64,000 bases of DNA from Streptomyces radicis (lineage in GTDB: Bacteria > Actinomycetota > Actinomycetes > Streptomycetales > Streptomycetaceae), in the NCBI RefSeq assembly GCF_003626575.1, contig NZ_RBDY01000004.1, positions 186,001-250,000 of the forward strand, in the 5' to 3' direction. Every line of letters starts with the position of its first letter. Position 1 is the stretch's first letter. The notes below the pieces were generated by a model. That model was not told the DNA's origin. It did no database searches and was given only the letters and a program-made list of their open reading frames with translations. The position numbers and the translations under genes are program-made. This document shows, one piece after another, positions 33,001 to 41,403 of the stretch.

Positions 33001-33639
33001 GTTCTCCCCGCGCGAGCGGGGGTGGTCCGCTGGTCGGCACCGTCGCGCCGCCCGCCCCGCTGTTCTCCCCGCGCGAGCGGGGGTGGTCCGGGTCTCTGAG
33101 GAGGAACATGACGACGTCCATCGTTCTCCCCGCGCGAGCGGGGGTGGTCCGCTGCTGTCCGGTACCGCGATTTCACCGCGGCAGTTCTCCCCGCGCGAGC
33201 GGGGGTGGTCCGGTGCTCACGATCCCGACGGAGGGCGGCGAGATGTTCTCCCCGCGCGAGCGGGGGTGGTCCGTACTTCGCGCTCATTACGGGTGAGCGG
33301 GCGTTGTTCTCCCCGCGCGAGCGGGGGTGGTCCGCCGCCGACGAACTGCCCACCGAGGACATCCTCGTTCTCCCCGCGCGAGCGGGGGTGGTCCGACCTC
33401 CTCGACACGTTCTCCGAGTACAGCACGGTTCTCCCCGCGCGAGCGGGGGTGGTCCGGACGCCGTCAGCGACGCGATCGGCGAACGCGTGTTCTCCCCGCG
33501 CGAGCGGGGGTGGTCCGTTCGCACGCGGATCAGACCATCCTCCGCAGCCGTTCTCCCCGCGCGAGCGGGGGTGGTCCGTTCCTGGACGCGGTGACCGCCG
33601 AGTCGTTCGCGTTCTCCCCGCGCGCGCGGGCGTGCGCGC
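33001..33639 (+). CRISPR. CRISPR array 3, 11 repeats, 10 spacers
   Basis: Repeats of 29 bases every 61 bases from 33001 (33001, 33062, 33123, 33184, 33245, 33306, 33367, 33428, 33489, 33550, 33611), beginning GTTCTCCCCGCGCGAGCGGG and ending GGTGGTCCG; stem CCCCGC/GCGGGG. Spacers are 32 bases. The last repeat is degenerate (…CGCGCGCGGGCGTGCGCGC), marking the distal end. The repeat differs from array 2 in paired stem positions (compensatory), so both fold alike. No cas genes lie beside it; it must rely on the locus at 12-22 kb. Confidence 0.98.
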
Positions 33640-33670
33640 CGACTCCAGGGCGGCGTTGGTGAGGTGGGCG

Positions 33671-33912
33671 TCAGTTCTTCGGTGTCCGCGAGCGTGCCAT
33701 GCGGGCGGCGAGGCGGCGGGGGGCGTGGTGGACGGCGGTCGCGTAGAGCTTGAAGTGCCGACCGGCGACGCTGCGCGGCCTCCGCCGCCGTAGGTCCTTC
33801 ATGGCCTGGTCGACGACCTGGTCGACGGACAGCCGGATCCAGTCGGGGATGGTGTCGATGTGGGGAGCGCCGGTGTGGGTGAATCCCGGGCGCACCGCGA
33901 GGGCGCGGACGC
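33671..33912 (-). pseudogene. Short-chain dehydrogenase, C-terminal remnant
   Basis: VRPGFTHTGAPHIDTIPDWI, then SVDQVVDQAMKDLRRRRPRS and a basic end, is the C-terminus of an SDR of the type with a PG-x-T-x-T substrate loop. The cofactor and catalytic parts are missing and the frame runs into unrelated sequence near 33915. Confidence 0.6.
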
Positions 33913-33929
33913 CGAGCGGTGCACGGCCA

Positions 33930-34340
33930 TGAGCCGTCCGGAGCGAGATGCGCTTGCAGTGGGAGAACGGCGTCATGGATCTCGATGGTCTGCCGATGCC
34001 CCGCAACGCGAGAGACCCGCGCGGCCCGAGCAGCTGACGCAGCCGCGTGGGTCGCGGCGCGGCCAGCACGACCGTGGGAACGGCCGCGGACAGGTCCCGC
34101 CACAGGGGCCACAAGACCCGGACGAGACGAGCCTGTTGAACGATCCGAACGGCCCCGGTCGCGGTCGGTACCAGCAGGGTGAGGGCCCGGCAGGCGCCAG
34201 GCACGTTGATGATCACCGCCAACCACGGCAGCACGTCCGGGATGCGGACGTAGAGGTGGACAAGATGACCGGCCCAGTAGGCGAGCGCCAGCACGCCGCC
34301 CAGCGCGAACAGCCGCAGCGACCACGCCAGATCGCGATCG
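33930..34340 (-). pseudogene. MAB_1171c/DUF6545-like membrane protein remnant
   Basis: The minus strand reads through hydrophobic helices (LALAYWAGHLVHLYV, WLAVIINVPG), then VLWPLWRDLSAAVPTVVLA, a signature region of actinobacterial MAB_1171c-type putative transporters. After GPRGSLALR the frame shifts to one reading HRQTIEIHDAVLPLQAHLAP, the next part of the family. Both ends are truncated. Confidence 0.5.
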
Positions 34341-34419
34341 CAGGGTCCAAGCCCCGTACCGCACGCACAGGACCACAACCACCGCGTCGGCGACCAGATG
34401 GGCGGCGCACCCGCCACCA

Positions 34420-34920
34420 CGCTGATCGCCGCGGGCGACAACCAGATCCCCTCCGCGGTCTCCCGGGAGTTCGACGCACAGGGCCGCACCACCACGCTCT
34501 ACGACGGCGCGGAGAGCACGACCACCGTGCCACCCGATGGCGGCACCGCCACGGAGACGATCATCGACGTCTTCGGACGGACCGTGGAACGACGCTCGTT
34601 CACCAACGCGGCCCGCACCGCGCACCAGGCCACCGCCTACGCCAATGGGCCTGGACCCACGACACCGTGCGGCTGGGCCAGCCGACCACCGGCACGCGCC
34701 ATGTCGACGGCGACGCCCGCACCAGGAGCTGACCTGGAACGCCGAAGGTCAGCGGATGATCACCCGCAACGCCGACGGCGCCACCCCGTCTACCTCCCCG
34801 AGGGCAACGAGTTGACGGTGAGCGCCAGCGCCACCCGCGTGGGCATGCGCTACTACACCCACGGGCCCAGACCGTCGCCGTCCGCGACGGCGCCGAGCCC
34901 GCCCTGCACAGCGGAGTCCT
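34420..34920 (+). pseudogene. RHS/YD-repeat protein remnants
   Basis: FDAQGRTTTLYDGAES, TVPPDGGTATETIIDVFGRT and VERRSFTNAARTAHQATAY are typical YD-repeat text of large actinomycete RHS (polymorphic toxin-like) proteins. Further pieces follow in other frames: ELTWNAEGQRMITRNADG and YLPEGNELTVSASATRVGMR, the latter typical of the RHS core close to the toxin end. At least two frameshifts and deletions separate them. No toxin or immunity gene remains. Confidence 0.65.
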
Positions 34921-35044
34921 TCGGGCCTCACCGGGTTGATGGGCTCGGTGCTGGCTCCGGCCCGGTCGGCCGGACGAGCAGCTTGGGGCGGTTGCGATCC
35001 TCACCGAGCTCGACGGCCCGGCGCTGGTGAAAGTCGCTCGGGGC

Positions 35045-35366
35045 TCAGGCCAGTTGGGTGGCGGTGACGCCGCCGGGGACCGCGGTGACGCCGTCGGGGA
35101 CCTCTGCCTCGGCGAAAGGGATCGCGCCGTAGTCGGCGAAGGGGCGCGCCGGGCGGTGCCGGGAGGTTTGGCATGGACGACCACGTGGGACACGGCGTGT
35201 TGAAGTGGCCGAACGGGTGGGCGAGCATCTCCCGCCGCGCCGCTTCGCACCGGCCAGTTCCATCCTGTCCAGCACCATCTCCGCCTCGATCGAGCGCCTT
35301 CAACGCGGCCCGCGAGCGGGAGTTCGGCGCCCCCACCACCATGGAGTTCACCGGGTTCAGGGCCGA
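35045..35366 (-). pseudogene. Frameshifted hypothetical gene
   Basis: Pieces in alternating minus-strand frames read MVVGAPNSRSRAALKA, IEAEMVLDRMELAGAKRR, EMLAHPFGHFNTPCP and, at the end, FADYGAIPFAEAEVPDGVTA before a stop. They look like one protein broken by two or more indels. The family is not recognised. Confidence 0.3.
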
Positions 35367-35379
35367 CAACGGTCTCGTT

Positions 35380-36204
35380 CTACTTCAGTCCCCCCTGGAG
35401 TATGGCGTTGATGAATTGCCGCTGGAACACCAGGTAGATGAGCAAGGAGGGGATCATGACGATGAGGGCCGCGGCGCACAACAGGACGATGTTGGTTCCG
35501 TACTGGCTCTGGAAGGTCCCGAGTGCCCCGGCCATGGTGCGATGGTGGGGATCACTGACGAGCACCAGGGCGAGCAGGAACTGATTCCACGTCCAGAGGA
35601 AGTACAGGATGCCCAGGACGGACAGGCCGGATCGCACAAGAGGCAGGTGAACGTGACGGAAGATCTGCCATTGGGAGGCGCCGTCGAGTTGGGCGGCCTG
35701 CTGAAGTTCGGGGGTGAGGCTCTTGAACTGGTTCGTCATCCAGAACACACCGAAGGACATGAACAGCCCGATGAGAGGCAGGATGATCGCCCAGCGGCTC
35801 TCGAAGGTCCCCAGCGAGCGCGCCTGGTAGTACAGCGGGGTGATCAGGGCCTCCAGCGGCAGAGCGAGCCCGGCGAGGAAGCCGACGTACAGCACTCTCC
35901 GTCCCGGAATCCGCAGGAACGCGAAGGCGTATCCCGCGAAGCTGGCCAGCACCAGCGAGACCGGTACGACCGCGAGCACGATCAGACTGCTGGACAGCAG
36001 AAGCGGAAGCAGGTCCGCCTCGCGCCAGGCCAGACGGAAGTTGCCCCACTGGGGATCGCTGGGCCATTCGAGGCCGCGGGGCACAGAGCCTTCGGGTGCC
36101 AGCGCGGTGGTCAGCATGCTGATCAGCGGCAACAGGGTGTAGACGATGAGTGCCAGCAACAGCGCGTACCGCATCATGTGCGTCGGGGACCAGCGCTTGG
36201 TCAT
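35380..36204 (-). CDS. Sugar ABC transporter permease, MalG type
   Basis: A 274-residue inner-membrane permease with six predicted helices and the EAA loop seen as QAAQLDGASQWQIFRHVHLP ahead of LVRSGLSVLGILYFLWTWN, the site that contacts the ATPase. It pairs with the MalF-type permease upstream; their genes overlap by ATGA. No ATPase gene is in the operon, as usual in Streptomyces, where a shared MsiK-type ATPase energises many sugar importers. Confidence 0.93.
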   Translation of the reverse strand: MTKRWSPTHMMRYALLLALIVYTLLPLISMLTTALAPEGSVPRGLEWPSDPQWGNFRLAWREADLLPLLLSSSLIVLAVVPVSLVLASFAGYAFAFLRIPGRRVLYVGFLAGLALPLEALITPLYYQARSLGTFESRWAIILPLIGLFMSFGVFWMTNQFKSLTPELQQAAQLDGASQWQIFRHVHLPLVRSGLSVLGILYFLWTWNQFLLALVLVSDPHHRTMAGALGTFQSQYGTNIVLLCAAALIVMIPSLLIYLVFQRQFINAILQGGLK

Positions 36205-37157
36205 CGCTCACGTCCCAGCCACTGAAGCGGCAGCACCACCGCGAGCACGAGCACGGTCAATGCGACACCGAGCGCGGATGCCTGCCCCACCTGCTGGCTC
36301 AGGAAGGTCAGCCGGTAGATCTCCACGCCGGGGACCATGGTCTCGGTGCCCGGCCCACCGCCGGTGGAGACGTAGACGATGTCGAAGCTGGCGAGGGCGG
36401 CGATCACCGTCACGGTCACGCAGACGGTGATCTCGCGGCGAACGCCGGGAATCAGCACGGTCGTCAGCTCTCTGAAGTGGCCCGCGCCATCGAGACGGGC
36501 CGCCTCGAAGAGGCTTTTGTCGATGCGGCCGACGCCCGAGAGGAGAAGGACCGTGCAGAAGCCCAACGAGACCCAGGTGCCGATGAGCCCCACCGCGGGG
36601 AGAGCCAGGTCGAAGTCGGCCAGCCACGGGCGTGCGAGGCCCCCGAGGCCGACAGCCCTGAGCAGTTGGTTGATCGCGCCCTCGGACGAGTAGGCCCATG
36701 TCCACGCGATGGCGGCGCCCACCAGGGGCAGGATCTGGGGAACGATCAGCACCGCGCGCGCCAGTCCCCCGACAGGGCCGCGATCCACGCGACTCAGCGC
36801 CGCCGCGCAGAGCAGCCCCACGCCGACCGGGATGACGGTGAAGAACACGATCAGTACGAAGGCGTGGCCGATCGAGCCCGCCAGCTGGGGGTCGGTCAGC
36901 ACGCGTCGATAGTTCTCGATCCCGACGAACCGCGCCGATCCGAAGCCGTCCCAGTCGTAGAGCGAGTACCGAACCGTCTGCGTGAACGGGTACACCACGA
37001 ACACGGCGTACGCCACCAGGGCCGGGCCCGCCCAGACGAGCCCCACCATCGAGCGGCCGGCGATCTTCGGTGGGAGGCGCTTCTTGGGCGCGCGCGTCGG
37101 CGGACTTATCCGTTCACGGACCGCCCGCCCCGGCTCAACGGCCGAGTTCGCGCTCAT
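36201..37157 (-). CDS. Sugar ABC transporter permease, MalF type
   Basis: A 318-residue permease with an N-terminal basic cytoplasmic segment, first helix GLVWAGPALVAYAVFVVYPF, and EAA motif in FEAARLDGAGHFRELTTVLI. The ATG at 37157 is chosen for its GGAGG at 6 bases; this start lies inside the solute-binding protein gene (22-base overlap), so translation is coupled. It imports an oligosaccharide with the neighbouring binding protein. Confidence 0.93.
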   Translation of the reverse strand: MSANSAVEPGRAVRERISPPTRAPKKRLPPKIAGRSMVGLVWAGPALVAYAVFVVYPFTQTVRYSLYDWDGFGSARFVGIENYRRVLTDPQLAGSIGHAFVLIVFFTVIPVGVGLLCAAALSRVDRGPVGGLARAVLIVPQILPLVGAAIAWTWAYSSEGAINQLLRAVGLGGLARPWLADFDLALPAVGLIGTWVSLGFCTVLLLSGVGRIDKSLFEAARLDGAGHFRELTTVLIPGVRREITVCVTVTVIAALASFDIVYVSTGGGPGTETMVPGVEIYRLTFLSQQVGQASALGVALTVLVLAVVLPLQWLGRER

Positions 37158-38502
37158 AGCCGTCCTCCAACTGGCTGGCCAACTCTTCGGGCGTGATCTG
37201 TCCACCCAGGAGCGACTGGATCGAGGGAACGATCGTGCTCACCTGAATGGACGCGGTGGCGTTCGCCATGAAGTCGACCAATCCGTCGCTGGCCACGAGG
37301 TGCTGGAACGCCGCCACGGTGTCGCTCACGGCCGAGCCGCGTTCGGTCGTGGGCATGGGCGCGCTCTCGGGACCGGCGGGGATCAGTCCTCCCAGGCGAA
37401 CGGTGAGCTCGCGGGCAGTCGCGTCGGTCTGGACGAAGTCCAGGAAGGCGGCTGCCTCGTGCGGGTGTTCCGACCGTGCGGAGATCGCCAGGTTCGAACC
37501 GGCTGTCATGGCCGAGTACGGGCCGCCCTCCTCCATCGGCGGGAACAGGAAGAAGCCGAAAGCGCCTGACGACTCATCGAGCCCGGGTGCGTGCCAGTTG
37601 CCGCTCGGGAAGAAGACGCCCTCACCTTCCTCGAACCGGATCGGCGCGGCGGATTGGTCGATGCTGTTGACATCGTCGGGAAGGTACCCGTCGGCGCCCC
37701 ATGCCTGGAGGTCGGCGGCGGCCCGGACGGTCGGCTCGGTGTCGATGTCCGCACCGGGCTGGTTGAACGTCCATGCCTGCATCGGCTCGCTCGTTCCCGC
37801 ATGGCCCATCTGGAGGTTCTGCAACAGGAAGGCGGTGCCGCCGTCCTTCCCGTTGACCATCACGGGCAGGAGGCCCTTCTCGCGAGCCCGGTCCAAGAGG
37901 TCCTCGAACTCGGAGACCGACTCCGGGGGGTCCGTCATTCCTATCTCGCCCGCAAGCGACTTGTTGTAGTACACGCCCGTGAGCCCGAAGCCCGGACCGA
38001 CCGCGTAGAGCGACCCCGTACCGCGGGTCTGTCCGTCCGCGGCGACGCGCGCGGAAAGGAACTGCGACTGCGGCCAGTCGTCCCACCCGTAGGCATCCGC
38101 GTAGCCGTCGAGGCCGATGATCATCTCGTCCTTCACCAGGTTTCCGAAGGACGCGAGCTTGATGAGGTCGGGAGGATTGCTTGTCGACAGGATCCGTGGG
38201 GCGTTGGTGATCAGCGTGGAGAAGTCCTCGCTGTCGATGGTGACGTCCGCATCCGGATGTTCGGCTTCGAACTCCTCGGCCAGTGCCTCGTAGAGGGGCA
38301 CGTCCGGAGTGCTGACCAGGATGCGGAGCGGACCGGACACGGCGGACAGTCTCGTCGCGGGCTCCTGTGGCCTTGGCCCACCGGGGTTACCGGCACCGGG
38401 TGGGCCGCAGGCGGCCAGGAGGAGAGCGGCCCCCAGGAGCAAGGTCGTTGTGGCGCGTCCGCGGAAGCGTGGGACCGCCACGACATGTCGGGACCTGGTC
38501 AC
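37135..38502 (-). CDS. Sugar ABC transporter solute-binding lipoprotein
   Basis: A 455-residue family 1 extracellular binding protein. The signal peptide has a basic start and the lipobox LLLAAC (Cys near residue 33), so the protein is lipid-anchored. Typical text follows: DVTIDSEDF, LIKLASFGNLV, GVYYNKSLAGEIG, GNWHAPGLDES. GTG 38502 has AGGAGGAG upstream and overlaps the esterase stop (GTGA). The ligand is not defined by sequence; the co-transcribed esterase suggests an acylated sugar. Confidence 0.93.
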   Translation of the reverse strand: MTRSRHVVAVPRFRGRATTTLLLGAALLLAACGPPGAGNPGGPRPQEPATRLSAVSGPLRILVSTPDVPLYEALAEEFEAEHPDADVTIDSEDFSTLITNAPRILSTSNPPDLIKLASFGNLVKDEMIIGLDGYADAYGWDDWPQSQFLSARVAADGQTRGTGSLYAVGPGFGLTGVYYNKSLAGEIGMTDPPESVSEFEDLLDRAREKGLLPVMVNGKDGGTAFLLQNLQMGHAGTSEPMQAWTFNQPGADIDTEPTVRAAADLQAWGADGYLPDDVNSIDQSAAPIRFEEGEGVFFPSGNWHAPGLDESSGAFGFFLFPPMEEGGPYSAMTAGSNLAISARSEHPHEAAAFLDFVQTDATARELTVRLGGLIPAGPESAPMPTTERGSAVSDTVAAFQHLVASDGLVDFMANATASIQVSTIVPSIQSLLGGQITPEELASQLEDGYERELGR

Positions 38503-39512
38503 CTCTGCTCCTCCTGGTCGAACGGTGTGGTGCGGGGATGTGGCGATGCGGAGTCGAAGGCCTTGCGGATCGCGTCTCCGGCCAGCTCGAGGGCTCGGCG
38601 CGCATCCGGCGTCACGCCGGCCATCTGGAAGAACCCGTGGATCTGGCCGGGGAACGTCAGGAGGTCGACCGGTACCCCGGCGTCCTGGAGACGATCGGCA
38701 TAGTGCTCGCCTTCGCCGCGGAGCACGTCGTGCTCGGCGAGGATGACGGTGGCGGGTGGAAGGCCGCTCAGACTGGCCGCTCGAAGGGGCGCGGCGAGAG
38801 GGTCGTCGCGGTGACTGCCCTCGGGGTCGTACCGGTCCCAGAGCCATGCGATCCGTTCGCAGGCGGCGGCCCCGAAGTCTCGCTGTCCGATGAAGCCGCG
38901 ATAGCGGCGCCGAAAGGCCGCCTTGTACTCGCTGTCCCCGTGGTCGAGCACCGGATAGACCAGCAGCTGCGTCGCGAGGTCCAGCTGACGCTCCCGGGCG
39001 GCCAGACAAGCGGCGGCCGCGAGGTTCCCGCCCGAACTGTCCCCGCCCACGGCCACGGCCCCGTATCTCGATCGGGCCCAGTCGAGCACCCGCAGGACGT
39101 CCTCGAGCCCGGCGGGAAACGGATGTTCGGGAGCCAGCCGGTAGTCAACCGAAAGGACCGCGCACCGTGCGCGGTTCGCCAGAGATCGCGCGACTCCGTC
39201 GTAGCCGTCGAGGTCGCCGTGGACCCAACCGCCCCCATGCACCCATACCAGCACGTCCATGACGTCGGGGGATGGCAGGACGAGTCGCACCGGCACCCCG
39301 GAGGCGTCGAGGTCCTCCGAGGAGAAGACCGGCTCCAGCGCGCCCCGCACCGCCAGCGCGCGATCGCGGGTCGTCCGGCGCAGCGCCTCCGTGTCATCCC
39401 ACCGCATCGCCCCGTCCGGGTTCAGCTCCAGGTACCTGCCCACCTCAGGGCGGATCCTCGGAGCCGTCAGGTCGGCCGCCTGCGACGCGGACCCGGGTCC
39501 TCGCGAGTTCAT
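38499..39512 (-). CDS. Alpha/beta-hydrolase, HSL-type esterase
   Basis: A 337-residue serine esterase of the hormone-sensitive-lipase family. The oxyanion motif is VWVHGGGWVHGD, the nucleophile elbow VGGDSSGGNLA, and the Asp and His lie in ILAEHDVLRGEG and FPGQIHGF. No signal peptide, so it acts on imported ester. The ATG follows a perfect AAGGAGGT. It is the first gene of the ABC operon and diverges from a TetR gene with operator-like repeats between. It likely removes acyl groups from the imported sugar. Confidence 0.9.
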   Translation of the reverse strand: MNSRGPGSASQAADLTAPRIRPEVGRYLELNPDGAMRWDDTEALRRTTRDRALAVRGALEPVFSSEDLDASGVPVRLVLPSPDVMDVLVWVHGGGWVHGDLDGYDGVARSLANRARCAVLSVDYRLAPEHPFPAGLEDVLRVLDWARSRYGAVAVGGDSSGGNLAAAACLAARERQLDLATQLLVYPVLDHGDSEYKAAFRRRYRGFIGQRDFGAAACERIAWLWDRYDPEGSHRDDPLAAPLRAASLSGLPPATVILAEHDVLRGEGEHYADRLQDAGVPVDLLTFPGQIHGFFQMAGVTPDARRALELAGDAIRKAFDSASPHPRTTPFDQEEQR

Positions 39513-39547
39513 CTCGACTGACCTCCTTGTCGTATCGGAAACAAACT

Positions 39548-39588
39548 GAGTGCTCGGTCTGTTTCGTAAACGTAACGAGTGCTCGGTC
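39548..39588. promoter_or_regulatory. Direct repeats between the esterase operon and TetR gene
   Basis: GAGTGCTCGGTC occurs at 39548-39559 and 39577-39588, 29 bases apart, in the 97-base divergent spacer. It probably binds the TetR protein encoded at right. Confidence 0.6.
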
Positions 39589-39609
39589 GGTTGTCTAGTA
39601 TGGGGAGAC

Positions 39610-40245
39610 ATGAGTACTCCAACGACGCCCACCGCGGGCGTGCGGGGCGATGGCAACAAGATCTCGGCGCGTGGGGAGGCGCGACGCGCGCGCATCATCG
39701 AGGTCGCGACCTCGCTGCTCGCGCGGAACGGCTCGAGGGGAACGTCCCTGGCCCAGATCGCCTCGGCGGCCGGTGTCTCTCAGACCGGGCTGCTCCACCA
39801 CTTCTCGACCAAGGAGCAGCTGCTGCACGCGGTGCTCGACAATCGGGACGAGCACGAGAACGCCCTGCTCTGGCGGGGCGGTCCGGATCCCGGGCTCGGA
39901 ATCTTCGACGTCGTCGCCGACGTCGTCGCCGACTGGCCGAAGCAACCCGAGCTCGTGGGTCTCGTCGCCATCCTCGTCGCGGAGAACGTCGGTACCGACG
40001 CCACCCTCAAGGACCGACTCACCGCCAAGTACCGCGAAACCGTCGCGCGACTCGAGGAGACGTTGGTGTCCGCGCGATCGCGAGGCGAGATCCGTGCGGA
40101 CGTCGACCTGCACGCCAAGGCCATCGAGATCCTCGCCTTCCTCAGCGGCCTCGAGATGGCGTGGCTCGTCGACAGCGACGTACCCGCCCATGCGACCGCC
40201 ATCGGATGGGCTGCCGCACAGGTGGAAGTCCTTGCCATCACATAG
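39610..40245 (+). CDS. TetR-family regulator of the esterase-ABC operon
   Basis: A 211-residue TetR regulator. The helix-turn-helix region is RIIEVATSLLARNGSRGTSL with IASAAGVSQTGLLHHFSTKE (about residues 25-70). The C-terminal domain (EIRADVDLHAKAIEILAFLS, typical of TetR_C_6-like members) binds an unknown ligand. The ATG at 39610 is preceded by GGGGAG, rather close; an upstream ATG at 39550 would give 20 odd residues covering the operator and is less likely. It diverges from the esterase operon and probably represses it. Confidence 0.88.
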   Translation: MSTPTTPTAGVRGDGNKISARGEARRARIIEVATSLLARNGSRGTSLAQIASAAGVSQTGLLHHFSTKEQLLHAVLDNRDEHENALLWRGGPDPGLGIFDVVADVVADWPKQPELVGLVAILVAENVGTDATLKDRLTAKYRETVARLEETLVSARSRGEIRADVDLHAKAIEILAFLSGLEMAWLVDSDVPAHATAIGWAAAQVEVLAIT

Positions 40246-40449
40246 CAGTACTCCAGCCGGCAACTCCAGGGGGAATCACATGACCACAGCCCCAGGGGAG
40301 TTACGTGACCGTCGACACCCACACCCGGCCGGGACCGGGAGCAGCGGCGAGTTCCTGCTCGGCGGGTCCGATGAGGCTCCGTGGCCCTACGAAGGCGAGC
40401 GCTCGGCGACCGGGAAGCCAGGGCTTGGCCCGTCCGTACCGTCGATCAG

Positions 40450-40519
40450 GGGACGGCTGGAGCGGGTGCGCGTGTCGGAAGCGGCGTCGTCATGGGCCGA
40501 GTTCGAGGTGATCCGGTGA
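40450..40519 (+). pseudogene. QueD-like C-terminal remnant
   Basis: GRLERVRVSEAASSWAEFEV followed by IR and a stop resembles the last strand of 6-carboxytetrahydropterin synthase (QueD), where an E-T/A-x-S-x-WAE ending is common. The rest of the protein is missing. The stop overlaps a GTG that starts a QueE fragment, as expected if both came from one preQ0 operon. Confidence 0.45.
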
Positions 40520-40644
40520 CCACCGCGCGGGAGGACGAGCTGATCGTCGCCGAGACGTTCGGTCCGACGTTCCAGGGTGAGGGGCCGTCGGCCGGGCAGC
40601 AGGCGGTGTTCATCCGGCTGAGCCGCTGCGACCTCTCCTGCGGC
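40516..40644 (+). pseudogene. QueE (7-carboxy-7-deazaguanine synthase), N-terminal remnant
   Basis: Starting from a GTG that overlaps the QueD-like stop: ELIVAETFGPTFQGEGPSAG, then QQAVFIRLSRCDLSCG. This is the beginning of the radical-SAM enzyme QueE up to the first cysteines of the CxxxCxxC cluster; the third cysteine and all beyond are lost. It shows that a preQ0 pathway operon once lay here. Confidence 0.75.
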
Positions 40645-40704
40645 ACGCACCCGTCGGCCAGCGGAGCGCGAGGCGGGAACGCGCAGGTGACCGCCCTCAC
40701 CCCC

Positions 40705-40791
40705 ATGGACGCCGCCAACGTCCGACGCGCCTCCCGACGCGCCCTCGCCCGCGTCGACGGCATCGACCCCGCCGACTGGACACCCCGCGAA
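40705..40791 (+). pseudogene. Tyrosine integrase, catalytic-domain remnant
   Basis: MDAANVRRASRRALARVDG and IDPADWTPRE match the stretch just before the RH-x-x-Y catalytic part of actinomycete phage-type integrases (…DPANVRRAFR…GLDPEDWTPRELRH). The fragment stops right where the catalytic Arg should follow. It lies about 70 bases from the 3' end of the tRNA-Ala gene, the side on which such elements integrate. Confidence 0.6.
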
Positions 40792-40822
40792 GGGCGGCCG
40801 CCACACCAGCACACCCACACCA

Positions 40823-40856
40823 CAGAGGCCGCCTCCCTCGCGGGAGACGGCCTCTG
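40823..40856. terminator. Stem-loop beside tRNA-Ala
   Basis: CAGAGGCCGCCTCCC-TCGC-GGGAGACGGCCTCTG, 15 pairs with one mismatch. It can terminate the tRNA transcript from the right and any transcript from the remnant side. Confidence 0.75.
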
Positions 40857-40861
40857 ATCTG

Positions 40862-40934
<73 letters not shown>

Positions 40935-41013
40935 TTGCCTGTCCGCCTCGGGCTTCCCCTCGGCGGCGGTGCCTACTCTACACGGGGGGTCGGGGCGTTT
41001 GCCAAATCCATTG

Positions 41014-41247
41014 TCAGACGGACGCGAACGAGTAGAACCGCTTCAGGGCGCAGTGCTCGTCCAGGAGGCGGCCGTAGATCGGCTCGCCCTCGAGCTCGCG
41101 GTAGACCTCGATCGGGTCGCCCTTGATGATCAGCGCCCTGGCGCACTCGACGCACCAGTACTGGTACGCGACGTTGACGGGCTGGAGGTCGCGGACGATC
41201 GGGGTTCCCGCGCCGCACCAGTCGCACTTTCTGCTGTGGGCACCCAT
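41014..41247 (-). CDS. Small zinc-ribbon-like protein
   Basis: A 77-residue protein with two Cys pairs, CDWCGAG (residues 8-11) and WCVECAR (about 32-35), spaced as in a zinc ribbon, then a helical tail. It resembles small conserved streptomycete proteins; no specific function is known to me. It is the first gene on the core side of the tRNA. Confidence 0.7.
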   Translation of the reverse strand: MGAHSRKCDWCGAGTPIVRDLQPVNVAYQYWCVECARALIIKGDPIEVYRELEGEPIYGRLLDEHCALKRFYSFASV

Positions 41248-41403
41248 GCGCGATCAGCTCCACCCTCGATTGCGGGCCGTGCACACGAGGCATACCCCTC
41301 CGTCCGCTCCCGACGTGCCCCCGATTCTGCCACGTCACCGGCGACCCGATAAGCCCACGGATCCCGTCTCCACACGAAGGGAGACGGGATCGATACACAG
41401 CGG

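Noticed and set aside
32933..33793. Open frames through array 3 with a repeating SPRERGWS-like peptide
   Set aside because: They are translations of the CRISPR repeat, not protein repeats.
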